A stretch of DNA of 47,499 bases from CAZDDI01 sp964504195 (GTDB taxonomy: Bacteria; Chloroflexota; Anaerolineae; B4-G1; SLSP01), in NCBI GenBank assembly GCA_964504195.1, contig CAZDDI010000031.1, forward strand, positions 1-47,499. Reading direction: 5' to 3'. This document shows, one piece after another, positions 1-7,652 of the stretch. Position numbers and translations under genes: made by a program. Position 1 is the stretch's first letter, and each line of letters starts with the position of its first letter. The notes beneath the pieces were generated by a model. The model ran no database searches, had not been told where the DNA came from, and saw only the letters and a list, made by a program, of their open reading frames with translations.

Positions 1-107
1 GAGCAGCCGGTTTTTGGCTGGTGGAGTATTCTTTGTTAAGGTGCAAAAGTCGAGAGCTAACTCATAATATCCAAAACAAACCAAACATGACAATTGCGAT
101 TAAATCG

Positions 108-1028
108 TCATTTCTGAAATCCACGCACAATTACATTGGCTATCCGAAAACCTTGCTCAGAGAAAAAGGTCTTCCACTCGGAGAACGGCTTAAATTCGAA
201 AGGGATTTCCATCTCAAATAAGCCCTGAGTTACTACGTTGCCAAAATAATCCAGAAACATCGTGTATCGCAACTGATCTTCTTCGGATAAAAACATAAAG
301 TTCCGCAATTGCGGATCTTGAGATAACACATCCGCTAAACCCTCTAAATCAGATGGAAGTGCAAAGGTGTCTTCTTCAATCACAAGCCGATGCCGGCAAA
401 CCCTCTGTAACTCACGTAATAGAGGAACCAAATCCTCTGCCACGACATGATGCAACACCGACAGCAGTATCCCTGTATCAAATATACCATTTGAATAAGA
501 AAGAGAGCGGGCGTCACCAATCAGCACAAAGGGCAAGCCACGCGCCTCTGCCGCTCGATAATCCAAAATATCTGTCAGACCAACTTCATAACCAGCTTGA
601 GCCAAATGCCAAGCAGTCAGACCATTTCCGCAACCTAAATCCAGAATGCGATTTCCTATTAACCACGGCCGCAAATACTCGATATAACGGTGAGGTTTCA
701 ACCTATGTTTATACTCTAAATAAAGCCGGTTAAACCAAAAGTCAGGGTCGTGCTTTTGGAATATCTCATCTACAACATACCTAATGGCAAAAGCAAAATT
801 CTGAGAATCATGACTTGCAGCCGCTAACTCACTAAAAGCCTGGCTCAGCAGTACCTGGATAGCATCTGCATGGTCAGGGGCACAATCCATGTAACTTTCA
901 GTGATATATTGCTCACTGAATAGACGAAGCCGCTCGTTAGCCAATAAATCACGGAAACGCTCAGATTTGACTGTCTCGTACATTTTTCTGCAAGCGAAGG
1001 GTTTCTGCTTTCGAAATCGCCGCGGCAT
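108..1028 (-). CDS. class I SAM-dependent methyltransferase
   Basis: The protein (306 aa from the first ATG) carries the Rossmann methyltransferase motif I as LDLGCGNGLTAW near residue 133, an acidic loop after strand 2 (GLTDILDYRAAEARG), and a motif IV/post-motif segment FDTGILLSVLHHV typical of Methyltransf_11/25 enzymes. The N-terminal 110 residues are helical and unrecognised, so the acceptor substrate cannot be named. An internal ATG at 983 (MYETVKSERF) is an alternative start; neither start has a strong ribosome-binding site. The extra 15 basic residues of the longer form overlap the decayed remnant upstream, which makes the shorter form slightly more likely. Base composition is visibly more AT-rich than the genes to its right, suggesting separate acquisition (inference). 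Confidence 0.85.
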   Translation of the reverse strand: MPRRFRKQKPFACRKMYETVKSERFRDLLANERLRLFSEQYITESYMDCAPDHADAIQVLLSQAFSELAAASHDSQNFAFAIRYVVDEIFQKHDPDFWFNRLYLEYKHRLKPHRYIEYLRPWLIGNRILDLGCGNGLTAWHLAQAGYEVGLTDILDYRAAEARGLPFVLIGDARSLSYSNGIFDTGILLSVLHHVVAEDLVPLLRELQRVCRHRLVIEEDTFALPSDLEGLADVLSQDPQLRNFMFLSEEDQLRYTMFLDYFGNVVTQGLFEMEIPFEFKPFSEWKTFFSEQGFRIANVIVRGFQK

Positions 1029-1485
1029 CTACCTGATAGTTAGCCACCGCCGTCACCGGCACCCAATCCAGCCGCGCCGGGTCGTGGATAAGGTGTAGTT
1101 CCGGTCTCGCGGCGCAGTTGAAGGCCACATATGCAAGCCCTGCCCGATGAGTTTGGTCGTCGCGCTCAGCGGCGCGACCACGAGCACCTTGAGCGGTTCG
1201 GGGAACAGGGCACTGCGGATGATGGTATTGGGTTTGAGTTGCTGCAACCACTCGTTCAAGCGCGACCTCGCTTACGCTCAACCCTGCGGAAAGGGCTTGC
1301 CTGACCAGTTGATACACAACATAGTATACCCATACAAACAAAAGAGATAGATGCAGATACTTTACATCCTCTTTGGCAAGCGTAGGGCTCACAATATCAC
1401 CCACCTCATTGATCTCAAATCCCAATGAGATGAGCTCTGGAAAAACCAGGGCGCGGATTTCATCTGCGTTCATAACTCTACCCAA
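985..1485 (-). pseudogene. decayed remnant with a SNF2/DUF3883-type helicase fragment
   Basis: Two minus-strand frames carry protein-like sequence that does not join. From 1485 a frame reads MNADEIRALVFPELISLGF and continues to about 1262; I do not recognise this N-terminal piece. From about 1259 another frame reads EWLQQLKPNTIIRSALFPEP and VLVVAPLSATTKLIGQGL. This resembles the segment of large SNF2-family helicases where 'GxxVRGPLFPEPVxVL...GxxVKLIGxGL' precedes the helicase core. It breaks off by about 1100. No helicase motifs follow, because the methyltransferase gene begins. I read this as a junction of two truncated genes. The helicase assignment rests on family memory over about 40 residues only. 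Confidence 0.45.
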
Positions 1486-1677
1486 AATAACCTACTGCCA
1501 AGCTTCAGCTTGCACCAGCAGGCAAAGGGTGCAGTCGTACCTCCATGACAACGATGCATTCGCCGTCACTTTTACTCCCTACGATCAATCGCCTGGGACA
1601 TTTTGCTCACAATCATGAGTATAACCCCAAACGCGGCAAATCACAAAACAGGTTGAAGGTATGTGGTAGAGCAACGC

Positions 1678-1718
1678 AAAAAAGCCACCCCTGGTGACCT
1701 TCAACAGGTCGGGATGGC
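1678..1718 (-). terminator. intrinsic terminator of tRNA-Asp
   Basis: On the minus strand GCCATCCC (1718-1711) pairs with GGGGTGGC (1691-1684, one G-U), with an inner ACCT/AGGT pairing, and is followed directly by six T residues (1683-1678). It lies about 40 nt past the 3' end of tRNA-Asp, on the strand of that gene. Between here and the remnant ending at 1485 I see no gene. Confidence 0.75.
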
Positions 1719-1755
1719 TCTGCAATTGCCTCTGATGCAAAAAATTACTTGATAC

Positions 1756-1828
1756 GGGAGCGACGGGACTCGAACCCGCGGTCTCCGGCTTGACAGGCCG
1801 GCATGTTAACCGACTACACTACGCCCCC
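1756..1828 (-). tRNA. tRNA-Asp (anticodon GTC)
   Basis: The minus strand folds as a complete cloverleaf. The acceptor stem starts GGGGGCG and pairs with CGCTCCC (one G-U). The D-arm contains AGTCGGTTA. The anticodon loop is CTGTCAA with anticodon GTC, and the T-arm is GCGGG-TTCGAGT-CCCGT. The CCA end is not encoded. It has its own promoter (1839-1866) and terminator (1678-1718), so it is a single-gene unit. The ends may be off by one base. Confidence 0.95.
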
Positions 1829-1838
1829 AACGACTGAA

Positions 1839-1866
1839 ATCATACCACAGCCTCAAAATTTGTCAA
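1839..1866 (-). promoter_or_regulatory. sigma-70-type promoter for tRNA-Asp
   Basis: The minus strand shows TTGACA (1866-1861), a 16-bp spacer, then TATGAT (1844-1839). Transcription would start a few bases before the mature tRNA 5' end. The promoter lies inside the last codons of the ROK kinase gene, so the two genes are packed without an intergenic gap. Confidence 0.8.
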
Positions 1867-2736
1867 CCGCGCCAGGGCCAGCGCGCCTTTGATTCCCGCT
1901 TGTCCGCCCAGCCCCGGCGGGACAATATACTTCTCGATGCGCTCCAGCAGCTCCGGCGCTTGCACATAGCCGTTAAGTGCGCTCTGCACCTCCGCGTACA
2001 CGAGCGGGAGCAGCTGCGGCTGCTGCATCACGCCGCCGCCCAGAATGATGCGCTGCGGGGAGAGCACACACACCAGCGCCGCCAGCCCCAGCCCCAGGTA
2101 ATGCGCCTCCAATGCCCAGGCCGGATGCTCCGGCGGCAACGTCTCCGCGCGCACCCCCCAGCGCGCCAGGAGCGCGGGGCCGGCCGCCAGCCCTTCCAGA
2201 CAATCGCCATGATACGGACACGTCCCCATAAACGGGTCGCGCTCCCGGTCATGCGGGATGCGGATGTGCCCCATCTCAGGATGCACCAATCCGTGCAGCA
2301 AGCGTCCGTTCACCAACGCGCCGCCGCCAATCCCCGTACCGACGGTAATATAAATGAAGGACTCTACATCTTGCGCTGCGCCCCAGGTGTGCTCACCCAG
2401 CGCCGCCGCATTGACATCGGTATCGAAGCCTACCGGCACGCCCAGCGCTCCACGCAACACACCGACCACGTCCACCTGCTGCCAGCCCGGCTTGGGCGTG
2501 CTGGTGATGTAGCCGAATGTGGGCGACGTGAGGTGCGGATCAACCGGCCCAAATGCCCCCACCCCCAATGCGACCACTGGCTCAGGCTGCTGCTGGAAAA
2601 ATACAATCGCCCGCCCCAAAGTCTCAGCGGGTGTGGTGGTGGGAAACTGCTCCGCCGCCACCAGTTCCCCCTCCGCCGTACCCACGCCACAGACAAACTT
2701 CGTGCCACCCGCCTCGATGCCACCGTATAGAACCAC
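1840..2736 (-). CDS. ROK-family sugar kinase (fructokinase-like)
   Basis: An ATP-dependent hexokinase of the ROK family, most like the fructokinase/GmuE group that phosphorylates fructose or mannose. The phosphate-1 motif GGIEAGGTK stands at the N-terminus, the catalytic Asp lies in GFDTDVNAAALGE, and GTGIGGGALVNG is the adenosine/phosphate loop. The zinc-finger region runs GHIRIPHDRE...GTCPYHGDCLEGLAAGPAL (H-C-H-C type), as in ROK fructokinases. A TTG codon 24 bases upstream could extend the frame. AAGGAGG stands about 5 nt before the GTG at 2736, which decides this start. The product is cytosolic and about 298 aa, the normal length. It has no partner genes nearby, so the in vivo sugar is uncertain. 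Confidence 0.9.
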   Translation of the reverse strand: MVLYGGIEAGGTKFVCGVGTAEGELVAAEQFPTTTPAETLGRAIVFFQQQPEPVVALGVGAFGPVDPHLTSPTFGYITSTPKPGWQQVDVVGVLRGALGVPVGFDTDVNAAALGEHTWGAAQDVESFIYITVGTGIGGGALVNGRLLHGLVHPEMGHIRIPHDRERDPFMGTCPYHGDCLEGLAAGPALLARWGVRAETLPPEHPAWALEAHYLGLGLAALVCVLSPQRIILGGGVMQQPQLLPLVYAEVQSALNGYVQAPELLERIEKYIVPPGLGGQAGIKGALALARLTNFEAVV

Positions 2737-2902
2737 CGCGCCCTCCTTTGAAAATCTCAAATCAACATCTTTCTTTACGCATTACGTTTTACGCAGTACG
2801 GGTATGGTATGGGCAAGGCTTGCATGGCGTGTGGCTGGTCATGTACGGATAAGCATACCCGACTCCTAGCATACACCGGGTTCCCAAAAACTCAACCGGC
2901 GC

Positions 2903-2930
2903 TTGACCTTCTCCATCTTCCGAGTAAAAT
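2903..2930 (+). promoter_or_regulatory. promoter of the ABC exporter operon
   Basis: TTGACC (2903-2908), a 16-bp spacer and TAAAAT (2925-2930) lie 45 bp upstream of the first exporter gene. The rest of 2737-2962 holds no gene. It includes a short phrase-like sequence (about 2773-2802, with ACGCATTACG and ACGCAGTACG) that recurs inverted near 46,704. Confidence 0.65.
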
Positions 2931-2974
2931 AGTTAGATATACTTACTTTTCTTTAACCTTCCGTGGGGGACACT

Positions 2975-4774
2975 ATGGGCGTCAGCGAGTTTACCATCCA
3001 ACAAACCTGGCAAGCGGATCGGCGCGGGCCGGGCCGGTGGATTCTTTCTCACACGTTGCGGCATTGGTGGATTATTGTGCTGATGCTGGTCGGAGCGTTC
3101 GGCAATGCGGCGTTGGCTTCCGTCGTGCCGATGCTCACCGGGCAGGCTTTCAATGCGATTAGCGCGCAACCCGCGCAGCTCGATGTACTCAAGGAGGTCG
3201 CCATCCTCATCGCGGTCTCGCAGCTGGTGCGCGGGCTGCTGCTCCAAATGGGGCGCAACCTCGCCGCCGAGACGCTCGGCCAGCGGCTCGAACGCGACAT
3301 CCGTAACGAGCTCTACACGACGCTCATCGGCAAGAGCATGTCCTTCCACGATTCCTATCCCAGCGGCGATCTGATGGCCCGCGCCACCAACGATGTCCGC
3401 GAGATCAATCTGATGTTCAATCCGGGCGTCAATCTGGTCATCGGTTCGGCCAATTTCTTGCTGATGCCGGTGCTGTTCGCGCCGCGCTATCACCCCCAAC
3501 TGCTCTTCATTCCCCTGTTCTATCTGCTGATTTATGGATTCAATATCCGCGCCTACCTGCGCGAACTGCGCCCGGTGACGGAAGCCGTGCGCCACGAGTT
3601 CGGCGGGATGAATACCACGCTCGCCGAGGCCATTGAGGGGATCGAGACGGTAAAAGGCGCGAGCCAGGAGCAGCACGAGATCGGGCGCTTCCGGCGGGTG
3701 GTGCAGGGCTGGCGCGATGCCTACCTCGCGCAAATCAAGGTCGAAGCGCGCTTCATCCCGCTGCTGCTGCTGGGATTGCTCCAGGCAGCGGGCCTCTACC
3801 ACAGCCTACTGCTCTTCCGCACCGGCGAAATCGGGCTGGATGGCGTGATCGCCTTCAACGGCCTGCTGCTGCTCTTTGGATTTCCCACCTGGGCCGGGCA
3901 ATTCGCCTACTCCCGTGTCGCCTCTGGCATGGCGAGCGCACGACGGCTGCTGGAAATCATCAACGCGCGCACTGAGCTCGACCAGAACGCCGCCGGCCAC
4001 GCTGCGCCCATGCGCGGCGCGGTCACGTTCGAAGGCGTGAGCTTCTGCTATCACACGCAGGCCGCAGCCCGCTTTGCTGACCCGGAGTGCAGCGAGGAAG
4101 GGATGACGCTGGAGAGCCTCACCTTCACCGTGCAGCCGGGACAGACCGTCGCCATCGTCGGGCAGACGGGGGCCGGCAAGAGCACCATCGCCAAGCTCAT
4201 CAACCGCATCTACGATGTGGACGCGGGCCGGGTGCTGGTAGATGGCGTGGATGTGCGCGACTGGAATCTGGCGGCGTTGCGGCGGCAGATTTCGATCATC
4301 GAGCAGGACATCTTCCTGTTCTCGCGCACCATCGCGGAGAACATCGCCTTTGGCAATCCGCAGGCCACCCGCGAGCAGGTCATCGAAGCCGCCCAAGCCG
4401 CGCAGGCGCACGATTTTATCACCGGCTTCAAGGATGGCTACGATACGGTCATCGGCGAGCGGGGGATGACGCTCTCCGGCGGGCAGCGGCAACGGTTGGC
4501 GCTGGCACGCGCATTCCTCATCGAGCCGGCCATTCTCATCCTGGATGATGCGACGAGTGCGATTGACAGCGAGACGGAAGACCGCATCCAGCGGGCTATC
4601 GCGCAAGCCGCCGCCGGGCGCACCACGTTTCTCATCACCCACCGCCTCTCGCAGATCCGCTGGGCCGATTTGATTATCATCATGCGCAAGGGCCGCATCG
4701 CCGCCATGGGCGATCACGAGACGCTGCTGGCGACCTCAGAAGCGTACCGGAACATTTTTGCGCGGTATGAGTGA
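2975..4774 (+). CDS. heterodimeric ABC exporter half-transporter A (degenerate site)
   Basis: An inner-membrane half-transporter of about 600 aa. It has an N-terminal six-helix ABC_membrane domain (residues about 20-320) and a C-terminal ATPase domain. The ATPase shows Walker A GQTGAGKST (about 396), a canonical signature LSGGQRQ (about 499), Walker B ILILDDATSAID (about 521) and an H-loop in ITHRLS. The residue after the Walker B Asp is Asp, not the catalytic Glu. That is the mark of the non-hydrolysing site in heterodimeric exporters such as TM287/288 and BmrCD (family knowledge). The partner is the gene at 5233. A run of about 13 residues, AARFADPECSEEG, sits between the A-loop tyrosine and the next strand and looks like a small insertion. 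ATG 2975 follows GGGGGA; a GTG at 2963 is possible. The exported substrate is unknown. Confidence 0.92.
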   Translation: MGVSEFTIQQTWQADRRGPGRWILSHTLRHWWIIVLMLVGAFGNAALASVVPMLTGQAFNAISAQPAQLDVLKEVAILIAVSQLVRGLLLQMGRNLAAETLGQRLERDIRNELYTTLIGKSMSFHDSYPSGDLMARATNDVREINLMFNPGVNLVIGSANFLLMPVLFAPRYHPQLLFIPLFYLLIYGFNIRAYLRELRPVTEAVRHEFGGMNTTLAEAIEGIETVKGASQEQHEIGRFRRVVQGWRDAYLAQIKVEARFIPLLLLGLLQAAGLYHSLLLFRTGEIGLDGVIAFNGLLLLFGFPTWAGQFAYSRVASGMASARRLLEIINARTELDQNAAGHAAPMRGAVTFEGVSFCYHTQAAARFADPECSEEGMTLESLTFTVQPGQTVAIVGQTGAGKSTIAKLINRIYDVDAGRVLVDGVDVRDWNLAALRRQISIIEQDIFLFSRTIAENIAFGNPQATREQVIEAAQAAQAHDFITGFKDGYDTVIGERGMTLSGGQRQRLALARAFLIEPAILILDDATSAIDSETEDRIQRAIAQAAAGRTTFLITHRLSQIRWADLIIIMRKGRIAAMGDHETLLATSEAYRNIFARYE

Positions 4775-4777
4775 CAC

Positions 4778-4800
4778 GGTAGGCGGTAGACGGTAGACGG
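4778..4800 (+). repeat. left inverted repeat flanking the four-helix-bundle gene
   Basis: A 23-nt sequence made of GGTAGACGG-like phrases. It matches the reverse complement of 5196-5218 at 20 of 23 positions by my count. The pair brackets the gene at 4818-5183. The left arm begins immediately after the stop codon of half-transporter A. Confidence 0.75.
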
Positions 4801-4817
4801 GGGAGAAGGAGAAGCAG

Positions 4818-5183
4818 ATGGGGCAGGTAAAGCGGTTTCAGGATTTGGAGACGTGGCAACGGGCGCACCAATTGGTGCTGGCGATTTATCGCTGCACAGC
4901 CGGTTTCCCGGTGGCTGAACGCTACGGCTTGACCTCGCAAATGCAGCGCGCAGCGGTCTCTGTCCCTGCCAATATCGCCGAGGGCTTCAAGCGGCGGGGC
5001 AATGCTGATAAGACTCGCTTTTACAATATCAGTGAAGCTTCACTGGAAGAGGTTAAGTATTATTTGATTCTGGCCCGCGATTTGGGCTATCTGGATGATA
5101 TAGAAGCTCTCATGGCAGATGCCGAGACCGTCAGCAAGCTCCTCTACCGGCTCATCGAGAGCATTCAAAACCCTAACCGCTAA
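4818..5183 (+). CDS. four-helix-bundle protein (23S rRNA IVS-type family)
   Basis: A 121-aa protein of the family found both as orphan genes and inside 23S rRNA intervening sequences (TIGR02436-type). It shows the family hallmarks: the N-terminal FQDLETWQRAHQL, the central LTSQMQRAAVSVPANIAEGF, and the C-terminal EASLEEVKYYLILARDLGYL. It is predicted to be soluble, all-helical and oligomeric; the family's cellular role is not established. GGAGAAGGAG precedes the ATG. It lies between the two halves of an ABC exporter, where no extra gene is expected, and is bracketed by inverted repeats (4778-4800 and 5196-5218). I infer a small insertion unit rather than an exporter component. Confidence 0.9.
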   Translation: MGQVKRFQDLETWQRAHQLVLAIYRCTAGFPVAERYGLTSQMQRAAVSVPANIAEGFKRRGNADKTRFYNISEASLEEVKYYLILARDLGYLDDIEALMADAETVSKLLYRLIESIQNPNR

Positions 5184-5195
5184 CGCCGCCGGCTA

Positions 5196-5218
5196 CCGTC
5201 TACCGGCTACTGTCTACC
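5196..5218 (-). repeat. right inverted repeat flanking the four-helix-bundle gene
   Basis: A sequence of CCGTCTACC-like phrases that is the reverse complement of 4778-4800 with three mismatches. It ends 14 bp before the start of half-transporter B. Together the two arms define a unit of about 440 bp. Confidence 0.75.
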
Positions 5219-5232
5219 TTTATGGAGGATCC

Positions 5233-7053
5233 ATGGGATTTTTTACCGGCCTGGATGCTGAAGCCTACGACCGTCAATATAGTGACCGGGAGTTGACCCG
5301 GCGCATCTTCGTGTATTTCCGCCCATACCGCTGGCGCATTATCGGTGTGGGTGCGCTCGTGTTGGGCGGCTCGCTGCTCAACGCTGTCCAGCCGATTGTG
5401 ATCTCCTGGGGTCTCGATCTACTGTTGGTGGACCGTGCCCGACTGGATGTGTTCTGGACGTTAGTGATTTTCATACTGGTGTTCGGCGTCTTTGCGTGGG
5501 CCGGCAACTGGCTGCGCCGCCTCATCACCGGGCACATCGTCGCCGACACCATCGCCACCCTGCGCAGCGACGCTTTCGAGGCTTCCATCCAGCACGATAT
5601 GGCCTTTTTCGACGATTACCGCTCCGGGCGCATCATCAGCCGCATCAACTCCGATACGGAGGAGTTCGCCCAGGTGGTGCAACTCGTCACCGAGCTGATC
5701 GGGCAAGTGCTCCAGGTCATCATCCTGCTGTTCTATCTGCTCAGCATCTCGTGGCAACTCACGCTGCTGATTTTGGCCTTCGCACCGCTGGTCTGGCTGT
5801 TAGCCTATAGCCTGCGGCGACTGGCGCGCAAGGTGACGCGGCGGGGCTTCCGCGTCATCGCTGAGGTCAACGCGACCATCCAGGAGGCTGTGACCGGTAT
5901 CAGCGTCGCCAAGAATTTCCGGCAGGAAGCGGCCATTTACGCCGAGTTCGACGAGGTCAACCAGCAATCGTTCAAGATCAACCTGCAACGCGGGTACGCG
6001 CTATCGCTGACGTTTCCGGTCCTCAACGCCCTGGCCGGCGTCGCGACGGCGGTCATCGTCTACTGGGGCGGCCTGCCCGCTGCGTTGGGAACGATCAGCG
6101 TGGGTAACTGGTATCTCTTCATCAACAGCGCTGACCGGTTCTGGTTCCCCATGATTAATGTTTCGGCTTTCTGGAGCCAGTTCCAGGGCGGCCTTTCCGC
6201 CGCCGAGCGCGTGTTTGCACTGATTGACGCCGAACACAAGGTGCAGCAGACCGCTGCCGAACCGGCGGGCGTAATCCGCGGCGGCATCACGTTTGAGCAG
6301 GTAGACTTCCGCTACTCCGACCAGACGCAAGTGCTATGCGATTTCAATCTCGACATCGCCCCCGGCGAGAGCGTGGCCCTGGTGGGGCACACGGGCGCGG
6401 GCAAGAGCAGCCTTGCCAAGCTCATCGCGCGCTTCTACGAGTTTCAGGGTGGGCGCATTCTCATTGATGGGCGCGATATTCGCTCGCTCGATCTGGGCGA
6501 GTACCGGCGGCAGTTGGGCATTGTCTCGCAGATGCCATTCCTCTTTGCGGGGACGGTTGCCGATAATATCCGCTACGGGCGCGAGAGCATTAGCGATGCG
6601 GAAATCGCGGCCATCGCCGGGCAAATCGGCGGGGGCGAATGGGTAGAGATGCTGCCCGAAGGGCTGGCGACCGATGTGGGCGAGCGCGGCACGCGGCTCT
6701 CGATGGGGCAACGGCAACTGGTCGCGCTGATGCGGGTGCTGGTGCAGGAGCCGGCCATCTTCATTCTCGATGAGGCCACCGCCAGTATTGACCCCTTCAC
6801 CGAGATGCAAATCCAAGAGGCGACGGAGCTCATCCTGAGCCGCAGCACCTCGATCCTCATCGCGCACCGGCTGTCCACCATCCGCGCCGTGGATCGCATC
6901 ATCGTGCTGCGCGACGGGCAAATCATCGAAGAGGGTAACCACGAGGCCCTGATGGCCCAGGGGGGACATTATGCGGAACTGTATAACACTTACTTCCGGC
7001 ATCAGAGCCTATCTTATGTAGAAGCAGCCGGACAGCATAAGAAAACACATTGA
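5233..7053 (+). CDS. heterodimeric ABC exporter half-transporter B (catalytic Glu)
   Basis: The second half-transporter, about 606 aa, with a six-helix membrane domain followed by an ATPase domain. Walker A is GHTGAGKSS (about 384), Walker B is FILDEATASID with the catalytic Glu (about 511), and the switch region is LIAHRLST. The signature is LSMGQRQ (about 489) instead of LSGGQ. The altered signature here together with the Walker B Asp in partner A gives one intact and one degenerate ATP site, the expected asymmetry for a heterodimer. GGAGG stands just before the ATG at 5233; the frame is open upstream but has no better start. The gene ends 178 bp before a strong terminator. Confidence 0.93.
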   Translation: MGFFTGLDAEAYDRQYSDRELTRRIFVYFRPYRWRIIGVGALVLGGSLLNAVQPIVISWGLDLLLVDRARLDVFWTLVIFILVFGVFAWAGNWLRRLITGHIVADTIATLRSDAFEASIQHDMAFFDDYRSGRIISRINSDTEEFAQVVQLVTELIGQVLQVIILLFYLLSISWQLTLLILAFAPLVWLLAYSLRRLARKVTRRGFRVIAEVNATIQEAVTGISVAKNFRQEAAIYAEFDEVNQQSFKINLQRGYALSLTFPVLNALAGVATAVIVYWGGLPAALGTISVGNWYLFINSADRFWFPMINVSAFWSQFQGGLSAAERVFALIDAEHKVQQTAAEPAGVIRGGITFEQVDFRYSDQTQVLCDFNLDIAPGESVALVGHTGAGKSSLAKLIARFYEFQGGRILIDGRDIRSLDLGEYRRQLGIVSQMPFLFAGTVADNIRYGRESISDAEIAAIAGQIGGGEWVEMLPEGLATDVGERGTRLSMGQRQLVALMRVLVQEPAIFILDEATASIDPFTEMQIQEATELILSRSTSILIAHRLSTIRAVDRIIVLRDGQIIEEGNHEALMAQGGHYAELYNTYFRHQSLSYVEAAGQHKKTH

Positions 7054-7230
7054 TTTGTGGGGTTTTTGCCCGGTAATCTGGTCGGCCTCAGGTCAACCAC
7101 TCTTGCTCTTTGCGGTTAGGGGAAAACCCATCGAATCTATCTGCCGTTTATGTTGCGAGCTATGCGCTGATAGCCTATAAAACACCGCACCAGCGCAGAC
7201 GCTGGGAGTAGCGCAAGAGAAACACATACA

Positions 7231-7266
7231 ACGAGCCGGGAGAATTACCTCCCGGCTCGTATTTTT
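7231..7266 (+). terminator. intrinsic terminator of the ABC exporter operon
   Basis: A perfect 12-bp stem (ACGAGCCGGGAG at 7231-7242 with its complement at 7249-7260), a 6-nt loop and then ATTTTTT. It ends the rightward exporter operon and faces the end of the leftward surface-protein operon. The rest of 7054-7292 shows no gene. Confidence 0.88.
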
Positions 7267-7292
7267 TACCTACTGGATAGGTGTGATGCCTC

Positions 7293-7652
7293 TCAACCGC
7301 GCTGTCGGCGTTGTACAAGCAACAACCCACTCACCAAGAGCAGCCCACCAATACCAACCACCACACTATCGAAATTCGCCGTAACACCCGACTCGGGTAA
7401 GAGCGGGATAACTGGAGTTGCCACAACAGTTTCGCTTGTGGGTGGCTCCGACGGCGGCGCTGGAACTACAGGGGTTACGGTCGGCTCAATGGTCGGCGGC
7501 GGTGTTACCGTCTCGATCGGCTGCACCGGCGGACGGGTGGCCGTAGGCTCAGGCTCTTGCGCCAACACCGCTGGCGTCCCGCCCCCGGAAACGACTAACA
7601 GCACGGCCAGGCCGCACAGCACCGCCAGAGCCAGACTTTGCAGCCAACGCAT
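7293..7652 (-). CDS. small secreted protein with LPxTG-like sorting signal
   Basis: A protein of about 119 aa: a signal peptide (MRWLQSLALAVLCGLAVLLVV), a linker rich in Pro and Thr (PTATRPPVQPIETVTPPP...), then LPESG at about residue 87, a hydrophobic helix and a basic tail RRQRG. The motif-helix-basic-tail order is that of sortase substrates, with LPESG instead of LPxTG. It could equally be a simple C-terminal membrane anchor, as no sortase gene is in the window. The start ATG overlaps the stop of the 1602-aa secreted protein (TGATG), so translation is probably coupled. I infer a cell-surface tether or spacer for its larger partner. Confidence 0.75.
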   Translation of the reverse strand: MRWLQSLALAVLCGLAVLLVVSGGGTPAVLAQEPEPTATRPPVQPIETVTPPPTIEPTVTPVVPAPPSEPPTSETVVATPVIPLLPESGVTANFDSVVVGIGGLLLVSGLLLVQRRQRG

